From positions 124,001 through 188,000 of the forward strand of contig NKIY01000006.1 of the NCBI GenBank assembly GCA_002256345.1: a DNA stretch of 64,000 nucleotides. Direction: 5' to 3'. Of the stretch, positions 1 through 9,433 are shown piece after piece. Each line of letters starts with the position of its first letter. Within the stretch, counting starts at the first letter, position 1. Position numbers and translations under genes: made by a program. The notes under the pieces are model-generated. The model was not told the DNA's origin and made no database searches. It saw nothing but the letters and a program-made list of their open reading frames with translations. The DNA comes from Bradyrhizobiaceae bacterium PARB1 (lineage in GTDB: Bacteria > Pseudomonadota > Alphaproteobacteria > Rhizobiales > Xanthobacteraceae).

Positions 1-506
1 ACAAGACGATCTGGCACATCAACCCGACCGGCAAGTTTTTCATCGGCGGTCCGGATGGCGACGCCGGTCTGACCGGCCGCAAGATCATCGTCGACACCTA
101 CGGCGGTGCAGCTCCCCATGGCGGCGGCGCGTTCTCCGGCAAGGATTCCACCAAGGTTGACCGTTCTGCTGCCTATGCCGCGCGCTACGTGGCGAAGAAC
201 ATCGTCGCTGCCGGCCTCGCCGACAAGGCGACGCTGCAGCTCGCTTACGCCATCGGCGTGGCGCGTCCGCTGTCGATCTATGTGGACACCCACGGCACCG
301 GCAAGGTCGCCGACGACAAGATCGAGGCGGCCGTCGCGGCCGCGATGGATCTCACCCCGCGTGGCATCCGTAAGCATCTCGACCTCAACAAGCCGATCTA
401 TGCCCGCACCGCTGCTTACGGTCACTTCGGCCGCACGCCGGATGCAGATGGTGGCTTCTCCTGGGAGAAGACCGACCTCGTCGATGCGCTGAAGCGCAAC
501 GTCTAA
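1..506 (+). CDS. metK: S-adenosylmethionine synthetase, C-terminal part (5' end outside window)
   Basis: Makes S-adenosylmethionine from methionine and ATP in the cytoplasm. Only about the last 167 codons are present, read from base 3. The sequence shows the family's [20 protein letters not shown] stretch and then the GGGAFSGKD loop, both diagnostic of MetK. The C-terminus ends with WE-KTD-VDALK as in other MetK proteins. The next gene is ahcY, which removes the S-adenosylhomocysteine left after methyl transfer, so the two form a SAM-cycle neighbourhood. The start and any upstream SAM riboswitch lie outside the window. Confidence 0.95.
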   Translation, partial: KTIWHINPTGKFFIGGPDGDAGLTGRKIIVDTYGGAAPHGGGAFSGKDSTKVDRSAAYAARYVAKNIVAAGLADKATLQLAYAIGVARPLSIYVDTHGTGKVADDKIEAAVAAAMDLTPRGIRKHLDLNKPIYARTAAYGHFGRTPDADGGFSWEKTDLVDALKRNV

Positions 507-521
507 GACCCCAACACCAAC

Positions 522-626
522 GTCATGGCCGGGTTTGTCCCGGCCATCCAGTTTTCTTTCGCAGGTCAAGATGGATGCCCGGGTCATCTAGCGAAGCCGC
601 GCTTCGCGCTTTGCCCGGGCATGACA
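522..626. repeat. Palindromic intergenic repeat between metK and ahcY
   Basis: The stretch begins GTCATGGCCGGG and ends with TTGCCCGGGCATGAC, so its ends are an imperfect inverted repeat. It resembles the 'gtcatggccggg...cccgggcatgac' elements scattered through Bradyrhizobium-group genomes (recalled, not searched). It fills most of the metK-ahcY gap, and the ahcY ribosome binding site lies just after it. Confidence 0.6.
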
Positions 627-677
627 GCGAGAAACATTTCCAGTGCCCTTTGGCGCTCTACAACAAGGACATCACCC

Positions 678-2099
678 ATGACCGCACCCGCCGGTTTCAC
701 CGACTACATCGTCAAGGACATTTCGCTCGCCGATTTCGGCCGCAAGGAGCTCTCGATCGCCGAGACCGAAATGCCGGGCCTGATGGCCACCCGTGAAGAG
801 TTCGGCCCGAAGCAGCCGCTGAAGGGCGCGCGCATCGCCGGCTCGTTGCACATGACCATCCAGACCGGTGTGCTCATCGAGACGCTGAAGGCGCTCGGCG
901 CTGACATCCGCTGGGTCTCGTGCAACATCTATTCGACCCAGGACCACGCCGCTGCTGCCATTGCTGCGGCCGGCATTCCGGTATTTGCCGTCAAGGGCGA
1001 AACCCTGAAGGACTACTGGGACTACACCGCCAAGCTGTTCGACTGGCACGGCGGTGGCCACCCGAACATGATCCTCGATGACGGCGGCGACGCCACCATG
1101 TATGTCCATCTCGGCCTGCGCGCCGAGAACGGCGACACCGCGTTCCTCGACAAGCCGGGCTCCGAGGAAGAAGAAGTGTTCTTCGCGCTGCTGAAGAAGC
1201 AGCTCAAGGAAAAGCCGAAGGGCTACTTCAAGGCGATCGCTGACTCGATCAAGGGCGTCTCGGAAGAAACCACCACGGGCGTGCATCGTCTGTACGACAT
1301 GCAGAAGGCCGGCACGCTGCTGTGGCCCGCGATCAACGTCAATGACTCCGTGACCAAGTCGAAGTTCGACAACCTCTATGGTTGCCGTGAATCGCTGGTG
1401 GACGGCATCCGCCGCGGCACCGACGTCATGATGTCGGGCAAGGTCGCCATGGTCGCCGGCTTCGGCGACGTCGGCAAGGGCTCGGCGGCTTCGCTGCGTC
1501 AGGCCGGTTGCCGCGTGCTTGTTTCGGAAATCGATCCGATCTGCGCACTGCAGGCGGCGATGGAAGGCTATGAAGTCGTGACCATGGAAGACGCCGCGCC
1601 ACGCGCCGACATCTTCGTGACCGCGACTGGCAACAAGGACATCATCACCATCGAGCACATGCGCGCGATGAAAGATCGTGCCATCGTCTGCAACATCGGC
1701 CACTTCGATAACGAGATTCAGGTCGGTGCGCTGAAGAACCTGAAGTGGGACAACATCAAGCCGCAGGTCGACGAGATCACCTTCGCCGACGGCAAGCGCA
1801 TGATCCTGCTGTCGGAAGGCCGCCTCGTGAATCTCGGCAACGCTACCGGCCATCCGTCCTTCGTGATGTCCGCTTCCTTCACCAACCAGACGCTGGCGCA
1901 GATCGAACTCTACGCCAACAACAAGGAAGGCAAGTACAAGAAGGAAGTGTACGTGCTGCCGAAGTCGCTCGACGAGAAGGTCGCGCGCCTGCACCTCGCC
2001 AAGATTGGCGTCAAGCTGAGCACGCTCAGCAACGAGCAGGCCGCTTACATCGGCGTGAAGCAGGAAGGTCCATTCAAGGCCGAGCACTATCGCTACTGA
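678..2099 (+). CDS. ahcY: Adenosylhomocysteinase (S-adenosyl-L-homocysteine hydrolase)
   Basis: Hydrolyses S-adenosylhomocysteine to adenosine and homocysteine with bound NAD, relieving product inhibition of methyltransferases. The 473-residue product has the usual alphaproteobacterial length. Visible motifs are [16 protein letters not shown] near residue 80, the NAD-binding [10 protein letters not shown] near residue 260, NIGHFDNEI, and the conserved C-terminus ending KAEHYRY. The frame is open upstream, but the ATG at 678 is preceded by AAGGA at 665-669 and starts the family-typical [14 protein letters not shown], so the upstream extension is rejected. A strong intrinsic terminator follows 22 bases after the stop. 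Confidence 0.97.
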   Translation: MTAPAGFTDYIVKDISLADFGRKELSIAETEMPGLMATREEFGPKQPLKGARIAGSLHMTIQTGVLIETLKALGADIRWVSCNIYSTQDHAAAAIAAAGIPVFAVKGETLKDYWDYTAKLFDWHGGGHPNMILDDGGDATMYVHLGLRAENGDTAFLDKPGSEEEEVFFALLKKQLKEKPKGYFKAIADSIKGVSEETTTGVHRLYDMQKAGTLLWPAINVNDSVTKSKFDNLYGCRESLVDGIRRGTDVMMSGKVAMVAGFGDVGKGSAASLRQAGCRVLVSEIDPICALQAAMEGYEVVTMEDAAPRADIFVTATGNKDIITIEHMRAMKDRAIVCNIGHFDNEIQVGALKNLKWDNIKPQVDEITFADGKRMILLSEGRLVNLGNATGHPSFVMSASFTNQTLAQIELYANNKEGKYKKEVYVLPKSLDEKVARLHLAKIGVKLSTLSNEQAAYIGVKQEGPFKAEHYRY

Positions 2100-2120
2100 G
2101 TTTGGCAAGAGCTGAATGAG

Positions 2121-2149
2121 AAAGGCCCCGGAGCGATCCGGGGCTTTTT
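2121..2149 (+). terminator. Rho-independent terminator of ahcY
   Basis: An 8-bp stem, GCCCCGGA (2125-2132) with TCCGGGGC (2137-2144), closes a GCGA (GNRA-type) tetraloop and is followed directly by TTTTT. Confidence 0.9.
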
Positions 2150-2165
2150 GTTTTGTGCTCCAGTT

Positions 2166-2249
2166 GTCGTCACTCGGCTTGACCGGGTGACCTGGTACAC
2201 ACTGTGGCTTCTGCATTTACTGGATCGCCCGGTCAAGCCGGGCGACGAC
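2166..2249. repeat. Palindromic intergenic repeat between ahcY and the LLM gene
   Basis: The left arm starts GTCGTCACTCGGCTTGACC and the right arm is its near-perfect reverse complement ending in GGGCGACGAC. The arms are about 30 bases with a short spacer. Related half-elements with a CCGGTCRAGCCGGG core occur at 24603-24634 and 42974-43004, so this is a dispersed family within the window. Confidence 0.7.
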
Positions 2250-2260
2250 AGACAAATGCG

Positions 2261-3286
2261 TTACGCGAGCATCTCCCGGACAATCGGGATGACCTCGCGC
2301 CCATAGAGCTCGATACAGCTCATCAGCTTCTCATGCGGTAGCGTCCCGGCGCTGTATTTCATGTTGAAGCGCGAGAGACCGAGTGCCGTCGCCGTCCTTG
2401 CGATCTTCTTCGCCACCGTCTCCGGCGACCCGACATAGAGCGAGCCATGATCGGCTTCCCGATCGTAGTCGCTGCGCTGCATCGGCGGCCAGCCGCGTTC
2501 CTTGCCGATACGATCTCGGCCTGCCTTGAAATGCGGCCATAGCTCCTCGCGCGCCTGTTCGTCGGTGGCCGCGACATAGCCGGGCGAATGCACGCCGATC
2601 GGCTTCACCGGCCGCTGAATCTCGGCATAGGCGCGGTGATAGAGATCGACATAGGGTTTGAAGCGCTCGGGATCGCCGCCGATGATAGCAAGCATCAGCG
2701 GCATGTCATAGCGTACAGCGCGGACCACAGATTCCGGGCTGCCACCGACGCCGATCCAGCTCGTGAGCTTGCCATGCTCGATCGGCGGATAGATGCGCTG
2801 CTTGCTGAGAGGCGCGCGCGTCGTGCCACTCCAGGTAACTTCCTCGCTGTTCACCAACTCAGCAAAGAGATCGATCTTGTCCTCGAAAAGCGTCTCATAC
2901 TGGTCGAGTTTGAAGCCGAATAGCGGGAAGGACTCCGTGAACGAGCCGCGGCCGAGGATGACTTCGGCCCGGCCATTCGAGGCGGCATCGACGGTGGCAA
3001 AACGTTGAAATACGCGGATTGGATCGTCCGAACTGAGCACCGTAACGGCAGACCCAAGGTGAATTCGCTCGGTTCGCGCGGCAATGGCTGCGAGCACGAC
3101 CTCCGGGGCGGACACCGCAAAGTCGGCGCGATGATGTTCGCCGACGCCGAAGAAGTCGACTCCGAGCTGGTCGGCGAGGACCGCTTCATCGATGACGTTA
3201 CGGATGACCTGTGCGTGCGACAGCGTTTCGCCGTCGGCGCCGCGTGTAACGTCGCCAAAAGTATCGAGGCCGAGTTCGAGTGCCAT
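2261..3286 (-). CDS. LLM-class flavin-dependent oxidoreductase (luciferase-like monooxygenase fold)
   Basis: A 341-residue flavin-dependent TIM-barrel protein of the bacterial luciferase family. Visible features are the early ELGLDTFGD strand, FFGVGEHHRADFAVSAPEVVLAAIAARTERI and LGSAVTVLSSDDPIRVFQRFATVDAASNGR, a run that is near-invariant in the LLM subfamily, and a flavin-contact region VILGRGSFTESF. The substrate cannot be read from the sequence. It starts at the ATG on 3286, downstream of a hairpin that separates it from the upstream FAH-family gene on the same strand. It is probably its own transcription unit. The family is secure; the role is unknown. Confidence 0.88.
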   Translation of the reverse strand: MALELGLDTFGDVTRGADGETLSHAQVIRNVIDEAVLADQLGVDFFGVGEHHRADFAVSAPEVVLAAIAARTERIHLGSAVTVLSSDDPIRVFQRFATVDAASNGRAEVILGRGSFTESFPLFGFKLDQYETLFEDKIDLFAELVNSEEVTWSGTTRAPLSKQRIYPPIEHGKLTSWIGVGGSPESVVRAVRYDMPLMLAIIGGDPERFKPYVDLYHRAYAEIQRPVKPIGVHSPGYVAATDEQAREELWPHFKAGRDRIGKERGWPPMQRSDYDREADHGSLYVGSPETVAKKIARTATALGLSRFNMKYSAGTLPHEKLMSCIELYGREVIPIVREMLA

Positions 3287-3312
3287 GTGATGTATCCCGG
3301 GCTGAAAACGAC

Positions 3313-3339
3313 AAAGGCCGCGCAGGATGCGCGGCCTTT
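3313..3339 (-). terminator. Hairpin terminator after the FAH-family gene
   Basis: A 12-bp perfect stem, AAAGGCCGCGCA (3313-3324) with TGCGCGGCCTTT (3328-3339), has a 3-base loop. On the minus strand it lies 22 bases after the FAH-family stop. The following T-run is weak, so termination is probable but not certain. Confidence 0.7.
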
Positions 3340-3361
3340 GCTCGTCCAGCTTTGCTGGCGC

Positions 3362-4060
3362 TTACTTGGGTTCGCTGATTTCGAACTTCAAGGTGCCGAT
3401 GCCGTCCACCCCGCACTCGACCTTGTCGCCGGGATTGAGCGCAGCCACGCCTGCCGGGGTGCCGGTCAGGATCACGTCGCCGGCGCCGAGTTCGACCTGC
3501 AGCGACAGCTTCGAGATGATCTCGGCGATGTTCCAGATCATTTCCGACAGGTCGCCCTTCTGGCGCTCGGTGCCGTTCACCGACAGCCAGATCTTCCCCT
3601 TGGACGGATGGCCCGACTTCGAGGCGGGGATCAGTGCGCCCGTGGGCGCCGACATGTCGAACGACTTGCCGATCTCCCAGGGCTGCTCTTTCTTGCGCGA
3701 GATGGTCTGCAGGTCGCGACGGGTGAGATCGACGCTGACGCCGTAGCCCCAGACGTGATCGAGCGCCTGCTCGGGCGAGATGTTGAGGCCGCCGCTCTTC
3801 AGCGCGACCAGCAGCTCGACCTCGTGCTGCATGTCCTTGGTCAGCGTCGGATAGGGGATCACGCTGCCGTCGGTCACGGCCATGTCGGCATGCTTTGCGA
3901 AGAAGAAGGGCGGGTTGCGCTCGTCATTGCCGAGCTCGCGGATGTGTTCGAGATAATTGCGGCCGACGCACCAGACGCGGCGGACCGGGAATTTGGCGGT
4001 TTCGCCCTGGACGGCGATGGCGGCCTGCGGCGGCGGAGTGATCACATAGGAAGCGGTCAT
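3362..4060 (-). CDS. Fumarylacetoacetate hydrolase (FAH) family protein
   Basis: A 232-residue enzyme of the FAH/2-hydroxyhepta-2,4-diene-1,7-dioate isomerase family. These metal-dependent enzymes act on beta-diketo acids or oxaloacetate-like compounds. Visible hallmarks are VWCVGRNYLEH, FFFAKHADM, the metal-ligand run HEVELLVAL, GYGVSVDLTRRDLQ, WEIGKSFD and the C-terminal GDVILTGTPAGV. The open frame extends to 4276, but the ATG at 4060 gives the family's typical N-terminus and length. It lies 64 bases downstream of the ABC exporter on the same strand, so co-transcription is possible. The exact substrate is not determinable; homologues of this size are often acylpyruvases. Confidence 0.9.
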   Translation of the reverse strand: MTASYVITPPPQAAIAVQGETAKFPVRRVWCVGRNYLEHIRELGNDERNPPFFFAKHADMAVTDGSVIPYPTLTKDMQHEVELLVALKSGGLNISPEQALDHVWGYGVSVDLTRRDLQTISRKKEQPWEIGKSFDMSAPTGALIPASKSGHPSKGKIWLSVNGTERQKGDLSEMIWNIAEIISKLSLQVELGAGDVILTGTPAGVAALNPGDKVECGVDGIGTLKFEISEPK

Positions 4061-4124
4061 GAAGGGGTCTCGGACTGGTTGCAAATGACGTCGATCCGCC
4101 GTGAGGCGGCCCCGGCAGCGTCTC

Positions 4125-5927
4125 TTACGCCGATGCGTCGAGTGGCGCCAGCGGGGAGGCTTCACGATGCTGCAGGCGGAAGAAAGACGCATAGCGGCCG
4201 TCCCGGCGCAACAGGTCGTCGTGGCGACCGCGCTCGACGATCTCGCCGCCCTCGACCACCAGGATGGCGTCCGCATGCATGATGGTGTGCAGGCGGTGCG
4301 CGATCACGATGGTGGTGCGGTTCTGGCAGAGATGTTCGATGGCTTCCTGTACCGCTTTCTCGGACTCGGAATCGAGCGCCGCAGTGGCTTCGTCCAGCAG
4401 GATCAGCGGGGCGTTCTTCACCAGCGCGCGAGCAATGGCGATGCGCTGGCGCTGGCCGCCCGAGAGCTGGGCGCCGTGTTCGCCGACCGGCGTGTCATAG
4501 CCCAAGGGGAAGCCGAGGATGAAGTCGTGCGCACAGGCAGCCTTGGCGGCGGCGACGATCTCGTCCTCGGTCGCGCCGGGTTTGCCGAAGGCGATGTTAT
4601 CGCGAATGGTGCCACGGAACAGATAGACGTCCTGACCGACATAGGCCGTCTGGCTGCGCAGCGAGTGGCGCGAGATTTCGGCGGTGTTCTGGCCATCGAT
4701 GACGATCTGGCCTTCGGAGACCTCATACATCCGCAGCAGCAATGCGAGCACCGTGGACTTGCCGCCGCCGGATGGGCCGACGAGGGCGGTCATCTTGCCG
4801 GGCTCGGCGACGAAGCTCATGCGGTTCAGCACGATCTCGCTCGGGCGATAGCGGAAGGTGACGTCGCGCAGCTCGACGCGGGCGTCGGTGAGCTTCAGCG
4901 CCGGCTTGTGATCGTCATTGGGCTCGGTGGCCGGACTGTCCACGATCTCCAGCAGCGTATGCGCGCCGATGAGCTGGCTGTTGAGATCGATGTTCAACCG
5001 CGCGAGACGCTTGGCGGGCTCATAAGCGAGCAGAAAAGCGGTGATGAACGAGAAGAACTGGCCGGGCGTCGCGCCCATCGCCACCACCCGGTAGCCGCCA
5101 TACATCAGCGCGCCCGCAATGGCGAAGCCGCCGAGGCTTTCCATCAGCGGCGAGGAGCGGCTGGAGACGCGCGCCATCTTGTTGGCGTTCTTCTCGACGG
5201 AGGCGATGCTGGCCTCCATGCGCGCCTGCATCGTCTGCTCAAGCGTGAAGGCCTTGACGGTGCGGATGCCCTGCAGCGACTCCTGCATCACTTCAAGGAT
5301 TTCGGCAGTGCCGGTGAACTGGTTACGCGCGAGGCCCTTGATGCGGCGAACCAGTTTTCGCAGCACCAGGATCGCGGGCGGCGCCACCAGGAAGCCGGTG
5401 ATCGCCATATAGGGATCCTGCATCACCATCACGGCGACTAGCGCGATGAGCGACAAGAGATCGCGGCCGATGGCATTTATCAGCAGGCTGAGCACCTGCG
5501 TCACCGAATTGGCGCCGGCGGTGAGCCGCTGCAGGAACTCGGACGAATGGCGCTCGGAGAAGAAACCGATACTCTCGCTCATCAGCTTGGCGAACAGCCG
5601 GCGCTGATTATTGGCGACGATGGCATTGGAGATCTTCGACAGGATCACCGTATGGCCGTAGGTGGCCGCGCCCTTGAGCAGGAAGATGAGCACCACGAAG
5701 CTGGAGAACAGCGCGATGCGCTCGATGCTCTTGTCCACATAGGCCTGATTGATCACCTCGCCGAGCATATAGGCCGACAGGGCGGTGGTGGCGGCGGAGA
5801 CGGCCATCAGCAGGAAGGCGGCGAGGTACTGGCGCCAATAGGCCTTCGCCTGTTCCGTGATCAGGCGACGGATCAGCGTCCAGGCGCCATGGGGATCGTC
5901 AGTGACTTTGCGTGTAACTTTGGCCAT
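4125..5927 (-). CDS. ABC exporter, fused membrane and ATPase domains (MsbA/LipidA-type)
   Basis: A 600-residue half-transporter with an N-terminal six-helix membrane domain (about residues 25-320) and a C-terminal ATPase. The ATPase shows Walker A GPSGGGKST (384-392), signature LSGGQRQRIAIARAL (from 488), Walker B LILLDEA (508-514) and the switch histidine in IVIAHRL. Such proteins work as inner-membrane homodimers exporting lipids, lipopolysaccharide precursors or drugs. It lies upstream of the envelope gene region, which fits but does not prove a lipid role. It starts at the ATG on 5927, with only a weak ribosome binding site visible. Confidence 0.92.
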   Translation of the reverse strand: MAKVTRKVTDDPHGAWTLIRRLITEQAKAYWRQYLAAFLLMAVSAATTALSAYMLGEVINQAYVDKSIERIALFSSFVVLIFLLKGAATYGHTVILSKISNAIVANNQRRLFAKLMSESIGFFSERHSSEFLQRLTAGANSVTQVLSLLINAIGRDLLSLIALVAVMVMQDPYMAITGFLVAPPAILVLRKLVRRIKGLARNQFTGTAEILEVMQESLQGIRTVKAFTLEQTMQARMEASIASVEKNANKMARVSSRSSPLMESLGGFAIAGALMYGGYRVVAMGATPGQFFSFITAFLLAYEPAKRLARLNIDLNSQLIGAHTLLEIVDSPATEPNDDHKPALKLTDARVELRDVTFRYRPSEIVLNRMSFVAEPGKMTALVGPSGGGKSTVLALLLRMYEVSEGQIVIDGQNTAEISRHSLRSQTAYVGQDVYLFRGTIRDNIAFGKPGATEDEIVAAAKAACAHDFILGFPLGYDTPVGEHGAQLSGGQRQRIAIARALVKNAPLILLDEATAALDSESEKAVQEAIEHLCQNRTTIVIAHRLHTIMHADAILVVEGGEIVERGRHDDLLRRDGRYASFFRLQHREASPLAPLDASA

Positions 5928-6125
5928 CCGCGGTCCAAGGAGCGCCTTACCGGTGGCCCGCAGTAGTCTGCCGGGCCGTCAGTCAGCGTTGCGAAACAGC
6001 CGCCTGATTGCCCGTTAAAGCAAGGATTTTCAAGCGAAATTCGGGCTTGTCAGGACTTTGTTAACGCTCCAGCCGGCCTGCCGAAGCGTCCGGATTCGCG
6101 GGCTTCCTACCCCCGATACAGCGCA

Positions 6126-6156
6126 AGGTCCGGCTCCGCTCGGCCGAGCCGGACCT
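6126..6156 (-). terminator. Terminator-like hairpin after the porin gene
   Basis: An 11-bp perfect stem, AGGTCCGGCTC (6126-6136) with GAGCCGGACCT (6146-6156), lies 14 bases beyond the stop of the outer-membrane protein gene. No T-run follows on the minus strand, so it may protect the transcript end rather than terminate on its own. Confidence 0.55.
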
Positions 6157-6169
6157 CGGGTCTGCCAGA

Positions 6170-6979
6170 TCAGAATCGGTAGTTTACGCCCGCCTTCATG
6201 GTGTGGAACCTGGTTTCCACCTCCAGCAGGGAACTGGCGAAGAAGCCATTGGCGACGTCGTTTACATTGGTCGCGGCCAGCCTGCTGCGGCCGAGATCGA
6301 CATAGAGATACTCGGTCTTGAACGACCATTGCGGAGCGAAGGCGTATTCAAGACCGGCGCCGGCGGTCCAGCCCCATTGCGTACCGCCATTGGAAGCGGC
6401 GGCGACCTGCCCGACGACGCCATTCGGCCCGGTCAGGGTAAAGTTGCCTGAAGTATTGACCTGCCCATAGGCGCCGCCGCCGGTGCCGTAGAGGAACAGG
6501 CGGTCCCAGGCATAGCCGAGGCGTCCGCGGACGGTGCCGAACCATTCGACCTGCGAGCCGGTGCCGAAGGCGGCCGAAGTGACGACGCCGTTATTGTTGA
6601 GGGTCTGGTTGCCCTCGAAGCGGCCCTTGATATCGGACCACTGGATGTCGGCCTCTATGCCGGTCACGAAGCGGTTCGAGAACTGATAATTGTAGCCGAC
6701 CTGGCCGCCCCCGAAGAAGCCGCTGGAGGTGAGACTGAACTTACCGGAGGTGCTGGTGACCAGCGCCGGCGCTTCTGCCTGCAATTGCCGCTGCGTCGCG
6801 CTGAACGGATAGTCGAACCTGTCGCCGCCGAAGCCGACATTGGCGCCGATATAGAAACCGGTCCAGGAGAACACCGGCACCGGCGCGATCGGTGCCTTGA
6901 CCGGATAGGCCATATCGGCAGCAACGGCAGGAGCGGCTGCACCGATAAACGATGCTATGCAAAACGCGATTCTCTTCAT
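6170..6979 (-). CDS. Outer-membrane beta-barrel protein (Omp25/RopB-like)
   Basis: A small porin-like protein of 269 residues with a signal peptide (MKRIAFCIASFIGAAAPAVA, cleavage after about residue 20). It then has ADMAYPVKAP and PVFSWTGFYIGANVGFG, the entry signature of the rhizobial Omp25/Omp31 barrel family. The C-terminus ends in alternating residues and a final F (GVNYRF), as needed for BAM-mediated insertion. The start was moved from 7111 to the ATG at 6979 because a signal peptide begins there and GAAGGG lies about 9 bases upstream. Such proteins are abundant structural outer-membrane proteins. Confidence 0.9.
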   Translation of the reverse strand: MKRIAFCIASFIGAAAPAVAADMAYPVKAPIAPVPVFSWTGFYIGANVGFGGDRFDYPFSATQRQLQAEAPALVTSTSGKFSLTSSGFFGGGQVGYNYQFSNRFVTGIEADIQWSDIKGRFEGNQTLNNNGVVTSAAFGTGSQVEWFGTVRGRLGYAWDRLFLYGTGGGAYGQVNTSGNFTLTGPNGVVGQVAAASNGGTQWGWTAGAGLEYAFAPQWSFKTEYLYVDLGRSRLAATNVNDVANGFFASSLLEVETRFHTMKAGVNYRF

Positions 6980-7327
6980 TGTTAGGCCCTTCGATGTCTG
7001 CCCTTGGCAGGTGATGTCCGATGCATCGCCGTCATGAGCGATCGCATGTAAGGGCGTCGACGAGCTGCACATCACGGATGCGATGCCGGGACTCGCGACC
7101 CTTGCTCCCACAATGACAGGACTGATCGAGGGGTCTTGTTCATGCGCGTAGCGAACTTTAGCTCTCGCGCATCGCTGCTAAACTTCGGAACGATGTGGCG
7201 GTGTCGCAACAGTACAGATGCGCACTGGCCCGTGCGGCAATCAGGCGCGGCCCTGTGCTATCGAAACTTTGCCGGCGATCTGATCGTCTTGTGTTGCAAG
7301 GTTTGCAGTAGAAACCGGTGTGGCACT
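6980..7327. other. 348-bp divergent intergenic region, no gene seen
   Basis: This separates the minus-strand porin gene from the plus-strand AraC gene and should hold both promoters. I found no convincing -35/-10 pair, repeat or RNA gene. The open frames reaching into it lack ribosome binding sites and family similarity. Confidence 0.5.
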
Positions 7328-8293
7328 ATGCATCAGGCCAGTTTTGTCTCGGAAGACTTCGATCCCGGGCTCAGTGACCAGCAGAAATTCGCATTATGGT
7401 GCGAGAGCATGGAAGCAATCACCTGCTGCGTGGACATTACCCGCTCGGAAGCGCAGCCTTTCTCGGCTTTCGTGCATTGGGCCGATTTTGCAGGCGTCAG
7501 CGTCAGCCGCTTCGGCGGTACCATTCGTCAGATCCGGCGTTCGAAGACGGCGATCGCACGTGGTCCCGATGACGACTTCTGTCTGATGTTTCACCGTGGA
7601 GCCGGAACGCTAAGCGTCGATCATATCGGGCGCGAGACAGCGTTGTCGGCCGAGCGGGCGTTTCTCGGTACCAACGGACTGCCGGTGAACTTGCAGTCGG
7701 ACGCCGACTCCGCAGGTACGACGCTCACCGTCAGCCGGGCGCGTATCCTGTCGATCGTCGACAATGTCGATGATCTGCTCGTTCGCCCGCTCGATGAGCA
7801 GAGCGCAGCGGTCGCTCATTTGAAGCGCTACATTGATATCAGTGTGGACCTGTTACGGACCCCGCAGGATGGTGCGCTCGAATCCCATGTCAATACGAGA
7901 CTGCTAGATCTGACTGCATTGGCCTTGGGCGCACGGGGCGATGCGGCGCACCTTGCCCAGGCGCGAGGTTTGCGTGCGTCGCGCACGCAGGACATTATCG
8001 CGCAGATCGCTCGCAACTTCACCGATCCCGATTTTTCGGTCGGCACGATCGCAAAGCGGCTGAACTTATCGCCGCGCTACGTTCAGGATTTGCTGCAGGA
8101 CACAGGATTGAGCTTTACCGAACGGCTGCTGGAGCATCGGCTTCAGCACGCGATGCAGATGCTGACGAGTGAACAAGGCGATAGGTTGAAGATCAGCGAG
8201 ATCGCCCTGACGAGCGGCTTCAGCGAGATTTCCTATTTCAACCTACGCTTCCGCCGCCGTTTCGGAGAGACGCCGACGCAGAGTCGGCGGTGA
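7328..8293 (+). CDS. AraC/XylS-family transcriptional regulator
   Basis: A 321-residue regulator. The N-terminal two thirds look like the AraC-binding-like domain found in feaR-type regulators (residues about 20-200: SVSRFGGTIRQIRRSKTAIARGPDDDFCLMF). The last 100 residues are two helix-turn-helix units: FSVGTIAKRLNLSPRYVQDLLQ, then LKISEIALTSGFSEISYFNLRFRRRFGETP, the conserved AraC signature. The frame is open to 7136; the ATG at 7328 gives the natural domain start, though its ribosome binding site is poor. Its target is unknown. The nearest candidate is the divergent porin gene; the convergent galE is less likely. Confidence 0.88.
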   Translation: MHQASFVSEDFDPGLSDQQKFALWCESMEAITCCVDITRSEAQPFSAFVHWADFAGVSVSRFGGTIRQIRRSKTAIARGPDDDFCLMFHRGAGTLSVDHIGRETALSAERAFLGTNGLPVNLQSDADSAGTTLTVSRARILSIVDNVDDLLVRPLDEQSAAVAHLKRYIDISVDLLRTPQDGALESHVNTRLLDLTALALGARGDAAHLAQARGLRASRTQDIIAQIARNFTDPDFSVGTIAKRLNLSPRYVQDLLQDTGLSFTERLLEHRLQHAMQMLTSEQGDRLKISEIALTSGFSEISYFNLRFRRRFGETPTQSRR

Positions 8294-8302
8294 TCAGGTC
8301 AC

Positions 8303-9316
8303 TCAGGCCGATTGCGCCATCAGTTCGATCCCGAAGCGCTCTCGGGCGAGCTTTTCCTCCCAGGCGAGCGCGTGGCGGGCGATGGTTTCGAGGTCGTCGT
8401 AAACAGGTGTCCAGTTAAGGGTCGCACGGATGCGCCGGGTGTCGGCGATCATGGTCATGATGTCGCCGTCGCGCCGCGGAGCATATTGGACGGCGAAGTT
8501 GCGACCCGACGCACGGCGCACGGCTTCGATGGTCTCCAGCACCGAATAACCGCGGCCGTAGCCACAATTCAGCGTGGTCGACATGCCGCCGTCGCGCAGA
8601 TAGGCCAGAGCGGCCCGATGCGCCTGGACGAGATCGCTGACATGAATGAAATCGCGGATGCAGCTGCCATCAGCCGTCGGATAATCGGTTCCGTAGACGT
8701 CGATCTTGCTGCGCTGACCGGTGGCGGCTTCGACGGCGATCTTGAGCAGATGCGTGGCACCCATGGTGGCAAGGCCGGTGCGGCCCTGCGGATCGGCGCC
8801 GGCGACGTTGAAGTAGCGCAGCACGACGAATTCCATGCCATAGGCCGGGGCGATGTCGTGCAGCATGATCTCGGTCATTAATTTCGACGACCCATAGGGC
8901 GACAGTGGCCGGGTCGGCGCGTCTTCGGCCACCGGTATGAAATCCGGATTGCCATAGACGGCGGCTGTCGATGAAAAAATGAAGCGTTTGACGCCGCACT
9001 TCACCGCCGCATTGAGCAGGTTGCGCGAGGTCATGGTGTTGTTGCGATAATAGCTGAGCGGATCGCGCATCGATTCCGGAACGACGACCGAACCCGCGAA
9101 ATGGATGATGGCATCGACGCCATGTGCCTGAATCACGCCCTCGACGAGGTTCTCGTCGGCGACGTCGCCGATGAACAATGGCACACCTTCGGGTAGATAG
9201 GTGGAGAAGCCGGTGGACAGATTGTCGATGACAACGACATTCTCGCCGGCTTCCACCAGCGCATGCACCATGTGACTTCCGATATAACCGGCACCGCCGG
9301 TGACCAGAACCGTCAT
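8303..9316 (-). CDS. galE: UDP-glucose 4-epimerase (first copy)
   Basis: Interconverts UDP-glucose and UDP-galactose for envelope polysaccharides. The 337-residue extended SDR shows the NAD-binding TGGAGYIGSH at the N-terminus, VIDNLSTG, IHFAGSVVVPES, the serine region FSSTAAVYG, the catalytic tyrosine-lysine pair in YGSSKLM, and RYFNVAGADP. All of these fit GalE. It converges with the AraC gene (10 bases between stops) and is divergent from the following glycosyltransferase. A second galE lies at 21090-22085. Confidence 0.93.
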   Translation of the reverse strand: MTVLVTGGAGYIGSHMVHALVEAGENVVVIDNLSTGFSTYLPEGVPLFIGDVADENLVEGVIQAHGVDAIIHFAGSVVVPESMRDPLSYYRNNTMTSRNLLNAAVKCGVKRFIFSSTAAVYGNPDFIPVAEDAPTRPLSPYGSSKLMTEIMLHDIAPAYGMEFVVLRYFNVAGADPQGRTGLATMGATHLLKIAVEAATGQRSKIDVYGTDYPTADGSCIRDFIHVSDLVQAHRAALAYLRDGGMSTTLNCGYGRGYSVLETIEAVRRASGRNFAVQYAPRRDGDIMTMIADTRRIRATLNWTPVYDDLETIARHALAWEEKLARERFGIELMAQSA

Positions 9317-9433
9317 GTGGATTGTCTCACTCTCCTGTTTCCGGAGACGATAGACGTTTCGCGATGAAGAGCGGGTTTCGCCACGTGGTTACTGGTCTCT
9401 ATGCTTAATGTTGCGTATAGGAACCGGGGCGAA

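Noticed and set aside
507-677. SAH or SAM riboswitch before ahcY
   Set aside because: The gap is largely filled by a dispersed palindromic repeat, and I could not recognise a conserved riboswitch core.
672-2216. 514-codon open frame antisense to ahcY
   Set aside because: It is a shadow of the adenosylhomocysteinase gene, with no domain or ribosome binding site.
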